8,713 bases of DNA from Methylovulum sp. (GTDB taxonomy: Bacteria > Pseudomonadota > Gammaproteobacteria > Methylococcales > Methylomonadaceae). Shown one piece after another: positions 1-6,035 of this stretch (positions are counted from its first letter, which is position 1; every line of letters starts with the position of its first letter). Under the pieces are notes generated by a model, which saw only the letters and a list, made by a program, of their open reading frames with translations, was not told the origin of the DNA and did no database searches. The position numbers and the translations under genes are program-made. The stretch covers positions 1 to 8,713 of the forward strand of contig SCST01000558.1 in assembly GCA_004299465.1 (NCBI GenBank). The letters run 5' to 3'.

Positions 1-74
1 CCGCCGGGAGCAATCGTAGAGGATATAAATGCGCTGATAAACAGGCCCGATAATTCGATGATGTTTTCCTGCAT
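1..74 (-). CDS. YqaA/DedA-like inner-membrane protein, N-terminus only
   Basis: The first 24 codons of a minus-strand gene that leaves the window at position 1. The peptide starts MQENIIELSG and continues LFISAFISSTIAPG followed by part of a Gly codon. This closely matches the N-terminus of the YqaA family as I remember it (E. coli YqaA has LFASSFLSATLLPGN at the same place), a small polytopic inner-membrane family related to DedA and of uncertain transport or lipid-related function. The ATG (72-74) is the only plausible start: the frame is closed by TGA just upstream, next to the terminator T-tract. No Shine-Dalgarno sequence precedes it, so initiation may be weak or leaderless. The plus strand over the same bases is also open to a stop at 82-84, but that peptide resembles nothing I know. 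Family call fairly confident; the rest of the gene is not visible. Confidence 0.72.
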   Translation of the reverse strand, partial: MQENIIELSGLFISAFISSTIAPG

Positions 75-94
75 GATGATATAAATAAACGCTC

Positions 95-132
95 AAAAAA
101 AAACCCCTGCGCCGTTTGCCACAGGGGTTTTT
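95..132 (-). terminator. Rho-independent terminator of the cupredoxin gene
   Basis: A CCCCTG/CAGGGG stem (104-109 with 122-127) and a 12-nt loop are followed on the minus strand by nine T residues (complement of 95-103). It lies 14 bp beyond the TAA stop at 147-149. The other strand also ends in five T (128-132), so it could work in both directions. The A-T flanks extend the stem to about 11 bp. It separates the copper-type pair from the yqaA-like gene. Confidence 0.88.
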
Positions 133-146
133 CTATGGTGTTGATG

Positions 147-1055
147 TTAACTTCCGGGCAATATTTTATTTTTACTCGTAGCAATCAGCTTTACCAGGCG
201 TGACAACAATTTGACGGCTAAATCAATGCCTGCCCGCAATAGCTCGAAGATATAAGCGATTATTTCTGAGACACTCATGCCTTTGAATTTCTTTGCTAAA
301 TAAGGCGCAAGCAACAGGCCTATCGCCAAACCGATCACGGTAGTTCCTGAGATGACTGAGTCTTCCTGTTGGATTGCCGGCGTCGGCGCCGGTTGTACCG
401 GGGCGGCTATCGGCTGGTTAACCAGCGCCTTGGCTTCGGCTTCTGCGGCGGTGATTAAGTCAGGCAAATTGATCTTATAGTCGTCGACCACGACATTAGC
501 AGTAACACCGGGAATGCTGGGTAAATCGCCGTCGCCTTTGCCCACCTTGAGCTGGGCTTTCATGCCTTTTTCCATGTGTTGGGCAATATCACAATGGACC
601 AGGTAGGTTTTATCGCCGGGAGGCAGAATGAGTGTGCCGGAAATTTTTGCCGGCCCAGATATTTCCAGGTGGAACATACCCTTGGGATATAAGTATTTGG
701 GTAAGCCGTGCATCATCCACTGATGGCGAATCTTGTCTTCATTGACAAAATGCACGGTAAGCTTGGTACACGGTTTAAAATTAAATTCCTGTGTATCAAA
801 AGCAAACATCCTGCCTGGAAATTTTTCGGCGTATTGATGACCGGCATGTACGGTAATTTCTTTGGTTTCAGATATGCTGTCGCAACCGCCGGGCAAGGTG
901 TCTGCATTTTGGCCCATGACCATACCGCCGGCCATGTCCATCAAGTGACCATCGCCGTGATTCATCAGCATACCGTCATGTTCCAGATAATCCACAGCCC
1001 CAGCGGATGCGGAAAAAAGCATAACCAGCAGGCTTACCGATAATAACTTCACCAT
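147..1055 (-). CDS. Exported, C-terminally anchored single-domain cupredoxin
   Basis: A 302-residue protein predicted to hold a type 1 (blue) copper site facing the periplasm, hence an electron-transfer or copper-handling role. Residues 1-20 form a signal peptide ending ASAGA. Residues 26-47 are Met/His-rich (three His, six Met). The cupredoxin domain spans about 60-172, with H111 in RHQWMMHG and the Cys-X4-His-X4-Met loop C155, H160, M165 (rusticyanin and multicopper-oxidase spacing). C58 and C96 could form a disulfide. A Pro/Ala-rich linker (about 213-230) leads to a membrane helix (235-254) and a 48-residue Lys-containing amphipathic tail. The ATG is preceded by a good AGAGG ribosome-binding site. 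It is the second gene of a unit with the 197-residue protein, 102 bp downstream of it. Plastocyanin/azurin-like family by motif; the physiological partner is unknown to me. Confidence 0.85.
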   Translation of the reverse strand: MVKLLSVSLLVMLFSASAGAVDYLEHDGMLMNHGDGHLMDMAGGMVMGQNADTLPGGCDSISETKEITVHAGHQYAEKFPGRMFAFDTQEFNFKPCTKLTVHFVNEDKIRHQWMMHGLPKYLYPKGMFHLEISGPAKISGTLILPPGDKTYLVHCDIAQHMEKGMKAQLKVGKGDGDLPSIPGVTANVVVDDYKINLPDLITAAEAEAKALVNQPIAAPVQPAPTPAIQQEDSVISGTTVIGLAIGLLLAPYLAKKFKGMSVSEIIAYIFELLRAGIDLAVKLLSRLVKLIATSKNKILPGS

Positions 1056-1081
1056 TCTTTAACCTCTTCTTTAGATTGAAA

Positions 1082-1123
1082 ACCAGCCGGATAAAGCGTG
1101 CATTCGAACCTTTATCCGCTGGT
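1082..1123 (-). terminator. Intercistronic hairpin, possible attenuator
   Basis: Arms 1082-1096 and 1110-1123 pair over 14 bp (ACCAGC plus GGATAAAG with CTTTATCCGCTGGT) with one bulged C and a 13-nt loop. On the minus strand the stem is followed by TTTTC, a short T-run, so it could be a partial terminator, a processing site or a 3' stabilising hairpin. It lies between the stop of the 197-residue gene and the ribosome-binding site of the cupredoxin gene. Confidence 0.6.
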
Positions 1124-1157
1124 AGGCCGGACACGGACGATCAAATCCGGATAGCTG

Positions 1158-1751
1158 TTATACTTTTTTAAGCTTTGCGATGGCTTCATCGACTTTGCTT
1201 TTGAAGCCGGCGTGTGACAGATAAAATACATATAGACCGGCAAACGCAAAGAATACATACAGCAGGATGTTGTTTTTGCCGATGGCTTGACCGGCGCCGG
1301 CTTTAAAGCTCATGTGGGCGTCCAGTCTTTCGCCTTGGTCAGGTACCAGGGTAATGTGAATCAGGTACTTGCCTGCTTCGGGTACGCCGTTTGGCAATTC
1401 AAGGTTGACGGTGCCTGATTTGTGTTTTGCTGCAGGCTGGAAGAATACCCGTGTGCCTTCCGGCTCTTTGGTGACTTCAAACTCGATAGACATGTTTCTG
1501 TATCTCATGTCCTGGTAATCGAAAACAAGCTGGGTTTTCGTGCTGGTGCCGGGAAGAGCGCCGCAAAATTCTTCGGCGGAGTACGCAACGGGCTGGTAGG
1601 CGGTATAATGAATCCAGTGGCCCGGTTCCAGTTCAAATTTACACTGGTCGGTATCGGTTCCTGCCGCGCCGCCGTGAGCCCAGAGCGATGCCGAGAAAAA
1701 CAAACCTAAAAATACGAGTAAACCCTTTCTTAAAATGTGTGCTGTGTTCAT
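1158..1751 (-). CDS. Exported protein with predicted mature N-terminal His and C-terminal anchor
   Basis: A 197-residue protein of unknown function. Residues 1-25 form a signal peptide (KKG-like positive start, hydrophobic core, end SLWA), and the mature chain would begin HGGAAGTDTDQC. A soluble, probably beta-sandwich, domain follows, containing C37 and C63 (possible disulfide or metal pair) and H45, H48. Residues 161-179 form a membrane helix, followed by a short Lys-rich cytoplasmic tail (183-197). The AHGG...C...YQP...FC pattern recalls a gammaproteobacterial exported family that I remember only as hypothetical, with N-terminal His conserved. A good GGAAGG ribosome-binding site precedes the ATG. 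It is the promoter-proximal gene of the unit with the cupredoxin, which together with the exposed His suggests, but does not prove, a copper-related role. PmoD/AmoD-like proteins have a similar architecture and remain an alternative. Confidence 0.78.
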   Translation of the reverse strand: MNTAHILRKGLLVFLGLFFSASLWAHGGAAGTDTDQCKFELEPGHWIHYTAYQPVAYSAEEFCGALPGTSTKTQLVFDYQDMRYRNMSIEFEVTKEPEGTRVFFQPAAKHKSGTVNLELPNGVPEAGKYLIHITLVPDQGERLDAHMSFKAGAGQAIGKNNILLYVFFAFAGLYVFYLSHAGFKSKVDEAIAKLKKV

Positions 1752-1781
1752 AATACCTTCCAGTCCTGATAAATAGTTATT

Positions 1782-1810
1782 ATTATATGAAACGTTTAAA
1801 TGCTCGTTGA
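1782..1810 (-). promoter_or_regulatory. Candidate sigma-70 promoter of the copper-type pair
   Basis: The minus strand reads a perfect TATAAT (complement of 1782-1787). A weak -35, TCAACG (complement of 1805-1810), lies 17 bp upstream. Transcription would start near 1775, giving a leader of about 24 nt that holds the GGAAGG ribosome-binding site. The poor -35 is compatible with activator dependence, but no operator was recognised. Confidence 0.4.
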
Positions 1811-1959
1811 GTATGAGCTGACAAAAATCTTCTTGCTATATACCACCCATAGCAGCCACAAACTCTAGCACATCAAACTATCCAAATAAAGGCTTTGATG
1901 AAAAGCAAGCTTACCATCAAATATTACATAAGCAAGTGGTAATAGGGTTATTGTGCGGT

Positions 1960-1968
1960 TGCTATACA
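1960..1968 (+). promoter_or_regulatory. Candidate extended -10 promoter of pgi
   Basis: TGC followed by TATACA gives an extended -10 element. No -35 is recognisable at 16-18 bp upstream, as expected for this promoter type. The start would be near 1975, leaving a leader of about 46 nt before the pgi ATG. Confidence 0.3.
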
Positions 1969-2020
1969 GACTTCCTTTTCGTAGACTTAAGCCATTATCA
2001 TTTAACGGAGCCCCCAACAC

Positions 2021-3658
2021 ATGTCATCTTTGACTACTTCAAAAGCTTGGTCTGCGTTGCAAGACCACTTCCAGCATATTCAAAACCATTCCCTACGCGA
2101 TGCTTTTGCACAAGACCCGCAGCGTTACCATAAATTCTCTCTCAACTTTAACGATATACTTTTTGATTATTCCAAAAACAGGATTACCGAAGAAACCTTG
2201 TCATTGCTGACAGCGCTTGCCGGCCAGGCAGGCCTTAAAGCGAAGATCGACGCGATGTTTTCGGGTGAAATAATCAATACGACCGAGCATCGGGCCGTTT
2301 TACACACGGCTTTGCGTAACCGCAGCAATACGCCGGTTTATGTCGATGGACAGGATGTTATGCCGGACGTTAACCGTGTTTTGGCAAAGATGCGTACATT
2401 CTGCACCTCCGTACGTTCCGGCGAATGGAAAGGCTATAGCGGCAAAGCCATCACCGATGTCGTTAATATCGGCATAGGCGGTTCCGGGCTGGGCCCGAAA
2501 ATGGTTTCGATGGCGCTGACGCCTTACAGCGCCGATTCATTAAAAGTGCACTATGTTTCCAATGTCGATCAAACCGACATCGTTGAAAAATTAAAGCCCC
2601 TCAACCCAGAAACCACGTTGTTCATCGTCGCCTCCAAAATATTTACCACGCAGGAAACAATGATGAATGCCAAATCGGCAAGAAACTGGCTGCTGGAGAA
2701 GGCAAAAGACCCTAGTGCGGTAGCCAAGCATTTTGTCGCTATTTCAACGCATGCCGAGACCGTCTCGGCGTTCGGGATAGATACCAATAATATGTTTGAA
2801 TTCTGGGACTGGGTGGGCGGACGTTATTCGCTGTGGTCTGCGGTAGGCTTGTCGATAGCACTGTACATCGGCATGGATAATTTTGAAGACTTGCTGCAGG
2901 GCGCTTATGAGGCTGACGAACATTTCCGCACGACGCCTTTTGACAAGAATATCCCGGTTATCATGGCCTTGTTGGGTATCTGGTATAACAATTTTTTTGG
3001 CGCCGACTCCCATGCCTTGTTGCCGTATGACCAGTCGATGCGCTATTTCGCCGATTATTTCCAACAAGGCGATATGGAAAGCAACGGCAAGAGCATTACT
3101 TTGAGCGGCGAAAGAGTGGACTACAGCACCGGTCCCATTATTTGGGGACAGCCGGGTACCAATGGCCAGCATGCATTTTTCCAGCTGATACACCAAGGCA
3201 CTAAATTGATACCTTGCGATTTCCTGGTCGCGGCAAACAGCCATTACCGCTTGCCCGAACACCACGACATACTGGTTTCTAACTTCCTGGCGCAACCGGA
3301 AGCCTTGATGCGCGGCAGGACTGTCGATGAAGTCAAACAGGAACTGACACCGGCGCAACAGGAAGATAAATTGTTGGTGGCATCGAAAGTCTTTGAAGGC
3401 AACAAACCGTCGAATTCGTTCCTGCTTAAAAAAATGACGCCGAAGGCTTTAGGTTCGTTACTGGCTTTTTACGAACATAAGATTTTTGTCCAGGGCGTCA
3501 TCTGGAATATCAATTCGTTCGACCAGATGGGCGTTGAGTTAGGCAAGGTGTTGGCCAAGGTGATCTTGCCGGAATTGCAAAACAATGAAGAAATTACCAG
3601 CCATGACAGCTCTACGAATGCGCTGATTAACGCCTATAAGAAGATGCGCGAGTCTTGA
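2021..3658 (+). CDS. pgi: Glucose-6-phosphate isomerase
   Basis: Cytoplasmic enzyme interconverting glucose 6-phosphate and fructose 6-phosphate. The 545-residue length is normal for the E. coli-type family. Visible signatures are the phosphate-binding region NIGIGGSGLGP (149-159), VGGRYSLWSAVGLS (265-278), the MESNGK segment with E353, GQPGTNGQHAFFQLIHQG with H384, and FDQMGVELGK with K509. E353, H384 and K509 correspond to the catalytic Glu, His and Lys (E. coli 355, 386, 514). The C-terminus ISSHDSSTN...LIN type is kept (HDSSTNALIN). The ATG has GGAG 10 bp upstream. It is transcribed alone, away from the copper-type pair and towards tadA. In an organism that assimilates C1 units by the RuMP cycle it would connect fructose 6-phosphate to the oxidative branch; this context is inferred. 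Identity is certain. Confidence 0.98.
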   Translation: MSSLTTSKAWSALQDHFQHIQNHSLRDAFAQDPQRYHKFSLNFNDILFDYSKNRITEETLSLLTALAGQAGLKAKIDAMFSGEIINTTEHRAVLHTALRNRSNTPVYVDGQDVMPDVNRVLAKMRTFCTSVRSGEWKGYSGKAITDVVNIGIGGSGLGPKMVSMALTPYSADSLKVHYVSNVDQTDIVEKLKPLNPETTLFIVASKIFTTQETMMNAKSARNWLLEKAKDPSAVAKHFVAISTHAETVSAFGIDTNNMFEFWDWVGGRYSLWSAVGLSIALYIGMDNFEDLLQGAYEADEHFRTTPFDKNIPVIMALLGIWYNNFFGADSHALLPYDQSMRYFADYFQQGDMESNGKSITLSGERVDYSTGPIIWGQPGTNGQHAFFQLIHQGTKLIPCDFLVAANSHYRLPEHHDILVSNFLAQPEALMRGRTVDEVKQELTPAQQEDKLLVASKVFEGNKPSNSFLLKKMTPKALGSLLAFYEHKIFVQGVIWNINSFDQMGVELGKVLAKVILPELQNNEEITSHDSSTNALINAYKKMRES

Positions 3659-3664
3659 ATTTTG

Positions 3665-3749
3665 CGGAGTAGGGCGTGCCGTGCGCGCCAGACGGGGGCC
3701 GGTTTAAGCCTTGACAGTAAAGAAGGCGCGCACGGCGCGCCCTACTCCG
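3665..3749. repeat. Palindromic repeat between convergent genes, likely bidirectional terminator
   Basis: A 25-bp inverted repeat (3665-3689 with 3725-3749) with a single mismatch and a 35-nt centre. The arm contains CGGAGTAGGGCG and ends CCGTGCGCGCC. It occupies nearly the whole gap between the pgi stop (6 bp away) and the tadA stop (17 bp away). Arms of the GTAGGGyG...GTGCGC type occur as dispersed copies in various proteobacterial genomes as far as I recall, which suggests a REP/MITE-like element. No T-tract follows either arm, so termination would not be canonical. Confidence 0.72.
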
Positions 3750-3766
3750 TAGCTGTCCGTAATAGG

Positions 3767-4231
3767 TCAGCGGCGGGCACGGAAAAAATCTTTTAGCAAC
3801 TCCGAGCATTCGGCTTCCAGAATGCCGCCTTGCCAACTGACGCGATGATTTAGAAAAGCAGCATCAGTCAACTCCAGCGCATTGCATACCGCGCCGCGTT
3901 TAACATCGAACGCGCCGAAAACCAGCCGCTTAATACGTGCATGGCTGATTGCGCCCATGCACATCACACACGGCTCCAACGTGACATACAGCGTGGCATC
4001 CGACAGGCGGTAATTGGCTAATACACTGCCTGCCTGGCGTAACGCCATGATTTCCGCATGGGCCGTCGGGTCGTGTAACGCGATCGGGCTATTCCAGCCT
4101 TCCGCGATGCAACTATCATCTTTAACAATAACCGCCCCGATCGGCACTTCGCCCAGCGCTTCGGCGCGTTGCGCGAGGCGAATGGCATAACGCATCCATG
4201 CCTCGTCAGTGCCGGCAGGGGCTATTCCCAT
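3767..4231 (-). CDS. tadA: tRNA-specific adenosine deaminase
   Basis: Zinc-dependent cytoplasmic enzyme that deaminates A34 of tRNA-Arg(ACG) to inosine so that CGU, CGC and CGA can be read. The deaminase motifs are complete: DPTAHAEIMALRQ with zinc ligand H58 and catalytic proton shuttle E60, and TLEPCVMC with zinc ligands C88 and C91. The 154 residues cover the full core, with the FFRARR end, but lack the longer basic tail of E. coli TadA. The ATG at 4229-4231 lies inside the end of guaA (10-bp overlap), and the protein aligns from there with the E. coli N-terminus, so this start is preferred over the internal Met13. No clear Shine-Dalgarno sequence is present; translation is probably coupled to guaA. 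Confidence 0.95.
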   Translation of the reverse strand: MGIAPAGTDEAWMRYAIRLAQRAEALGEVPIGAVIVKDDSCIAEGWNSPIALHDPTAHAEIMALRQAGSVLANYRLSDATLYVTLEPCVMCMGAISHARIKRLVFGAFDVKRGAVCNALELTDAAFLNHRVSWQGGILEAECSELLKDFFRARR

Positions 4232-5808
4232 TCGATGGTGGCGGGCGGCTTGCCGCTGATGTCATAAGTAACGCGGGAAATACCGGCGACTTCATTGATG
4301 ATGCGCCGGGATACCCGATCCAGGAACTCATAAGGCAAATGCGCCCAGCGAGCAGTCATGAAGTCTATCGTTTCGACGGCGCGCAACGCGATGACATAAT
4401 CATAACGCCGGCCATCGCCCATGACGCCGACCGATTTGACCGGCAGGAATACCGCAAACGCCTGGCTGACTTTATTATAAAGATCATGGCGATACAGCTC
4501 TTCAATAAAGATCGCATCGGCTTGGCGCAGTAAATCGGCGTAGTCTTTTTTCACTGCGCCTAAAATCCTGACGCCCAAGCCCGGCCCTGGGAAGGGATGG
4601 CGAAATACCATATCGGACGGCAAGCCCAGCTCCAGGCCCAATTTTCTCACTTCATCCTTAAACAACTCGCGTAACGGCTCCAGCAGTTTTAACGTCATGT
4701 TTTCCGGTAAGCCACCGACATTGTGATGCGATTTGATCAAATGCGCCTTGCCGCTTTTCGATCCCGCAGACTCGATGACATCGGGATAAATCGTGCCTTG
4801 CGCAAGCCAACGCGCATCGCTCAATTTGGCGGCTTCTTCATCAAAGATTTCGACAAACAGGTTGCCGATAATCTTGCGTTTCTGTTCAGGGTCGGCAATA
4901 CCGTCCAGGGCGTCCAGATAACGTTGTTCGGCATTAACGCGAATCACGTTAACGCCCAGGTGTTCGGCAAAGATCGCCATGACCTGGTCGCCTTCATAGA
5001 GGCGCAGCAAGCCGGTATCGACGAATACGCAAGTCAACTGGGCACCTATCGCCTTATGCAGCAAGGCCGCGACGACAGACGAATCGACGCCGCCGGACAG
5101 CCCGAGGATAACCTGGTCGGTACCGACTTTTTCCTGCACGACGCGGATGCTGTCGTCGATGATATTGCCGGCCGTCCATAAGGCCTCGCAGCCGCAAATA
5201 TCCATCACAAAGCGCCCCAGTATCCGTCCGCCCTGTTGGGTATGCGTCACTTCGGGATGGAACTGTAAGGCGTAAAAAGCCTTTTCTTCATTGGCGATAC
5301 CTGCAATCGGCGCACCGTCGGAGCTGGCAATCAAGATAAACCCGTCCGGCAGTTCCACGACCCGGTCGCCGTGGCTCATCCAGACATCGAGCAAACCGAA
5401 GCCCTCCGGGGACAAGTGATCCTCGATGCCCTGCAACAGCCTGGAATGGCCGCGCGCCCTGATTTGCGCATAACCGAATTCGCGGTGGCTGGAGGTCTCG
5501 ACCTTGCCGCCCATTTGTTCGGTCATCGTTTGCATGCCGTAGCAAATACCCAGCACGGGCACGCCGAGTTCAAACACGCAGGCAGGCGCCCTGGGCGTAT
5601 CGCCGCTGGTTACGGTATCGGGGCCGCCGGACAGGATAATGCCGTTAGGCGCAAAGTTTGTTATCTCGGTTTCGCTGCATTCACAAGAATAGATTTCGCA
5701 ATAAACGCCGATTTCACGGATACGGCGGGCGATTAACTGGGTATATTGCGAGCCGAAATCCAGGATCAGGATTTTGTGGGTATGGATATTGGTGGGTAGT
5801 TGCTTCAC
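4222..5808 (-). CDS. guaA: GMP synthase (glutamine-hydrolysing)
   Basis: Converts XMP to GMP using ATP and glutamine, the last step of guanylate synthesis. At 528 residues it is normal (E. coli 525). The N-terminal class I glutamine amidotransferase domain (about 12-205) has ILDFGSQYTQ, the nucleophile elbow GICYGMQ with C89, and FHPEVTHT with H184 and E186. The ATP pyrophosphatase domain follows, with the PP-loop SGGVDS (238-243), and the C-terminal dimerisation domain ends in KPPATIEWE. The start codon is GTG (5806-5808) with only a weak upstream AAAAGA. No other start fits, since IHTHKILILDFG must be included. It is the first gene of a unit with tadA. guaB is not upstream, unlike the common guaBA arrangement. 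Identity is certain. Confidence 0.98.
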   Translation of the reverse strand: MKQLPTNIHTHKILILDFGSQYTQLIARRIREIGVYCEIYSCECSETEITNFAPNGIILSGGPDTVTSGDTPRAPACVFELGVPVLGICYGMQTMTEQMGGKVETSSHREFGYAQIRARGHSRLLQGIEDHLSPEGFGLLDVWMSHGDRVVELPDGFILIASSDGAPIAGIANEEKAFYALQFHPEVTHTQQGGRILGRFVMDICGCEALWTAGNIIDDSIRVVQEKVGTDQVILGLSGGVDSSVVAALLHKAIGAQLTCVFVDTGLLRLYEGDQVMAIFAEHLGVNVIRVNAEQRYLDALDGIADPEQKRKIIGNLFVEIFDEEAAKLSDARWLAQGTIYPDVIESAGSKSGKAHLIKSHHNVGGLPENMTLKLLEPLRELFKDEVRKLGLELGLPSDMVFRHPFPGPGLGVRILGAVKKDYADLLRQADAIFIEELYRHDLYNKVSQAFAVFLPVKSVGVMGDGRRYDYVIALRAVETIDFMTARWAHLPYEFLDRVSRRIINEVAGISRVTYDISGKPPATIEWE

Positions 5809-5877
5809 GGTGTTGTCTTTTAAGTAGTTATTTGAAAAGGCGCTGAAAACCCCAAGAGTCGCCGATATTCGGGGCTT

Positions 5878-5886
5878 ATTCTAGCA
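5878..5886 (-). promoter_or_regulatory. Candidate extended -10 promoter of guaA-tadA
   Basis: The minus strand reads TGCTAGAAT (extended -10, five of six matches to TATAAT). The -35 region is poor (TTAGTC, 16 bp upstream). Transcription would start near 5871, giving a leader of about 62 nt. This would let guaA be transcribed independently of the GTPase gene upstream. Confidence 0.35.
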
Positions 5887-5911
5887 AAGTTAATACGACG
5901 ACTAAGGCGAT

Positions 5912-6035
5912 ATTGCTGCTTGTTACAGCAATGAGGATTTGTGCCGTTCCTGGCAGGAACAGAATAAAGCACGGAATGGTCCACGACTGGGGCGTTGCAG
6001 GCAAAGCCTGCACGCCATCTCCAGCTAGCGCAGCT
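5912..6035. repeat. Multi-hairpin, repeat-like element at the 3' end of the GTPase gene
   Basis: Three closely spaced dyads lie here: ATTGCTG/CAGCAAT (5912-5918 with 5926-5932, 7-nt loop), GTTCCTG/CAGGAAC (5946-5952 with 5954-5960, one-base centre) and GGCGTTGCAGGC/GCCTGCACGCC (5991-6002 with 6006-6016, one bulge). The segment runs up to the GTPase stop codon at 6034-6036. Its sequence, and the shadow peptide it would encode, recall a dispersed repeat that I associate with Methylococcales; the copy number cannot be checked here. It could also fold in the GTPase mRNA as a 3' structure. Remaining bases to guaA (5809-5911) hold the guaA leader. Confidence 0.5.

Larger units (their letters stand above)
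1752..2020. other. Divergent intergenic region
   Basis: 269 bp between the divergently transcribed 197-residue gene and pgi, A/T-rich compared with its surroundings. Besides the two candidate promoters it contains weak dyads: TGCTAT/ATAGCA (1834-1839 with 1849-1854) and TTACCA/TGGTAA (1911-1916 with 1937-1942). AGCAAG occurs twice near the latter. No small gene or RNA could be supported. Confidence 0.6.

Noticed and set aside
1..84. Plus-strand open frame ending at 82-84 as the tail of a convergent gene
   Set aside because: The peptide (PPGAIVEDINALINR...) matches nothing I know, whereas the minus strand over the same bases gives a clear YqaA-like N-terminus.
1755..1761. ACCTTCC as half of a CueR-type copper operator
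   Set aside because: The matching GGAAGGT half is missing at the proper distance, and the bases are simply the complement of the ribosome-binding site.
2744..3358. 204-codon open frame antisense to pgi
   Set aside because: Lies entirely within the strongly recognised pgi gene and encodes no recognisable motif; a codon-bias shadow.
5847..5877. AAAACCCC/GGGGCTT stem upstream of guaA as terminator or riboswitch
   Set aside because: Only about seven pairs with a long loop and a competing inner CCGA/TCGG pairing; it would also overlap the predicted guaA start of transcription.
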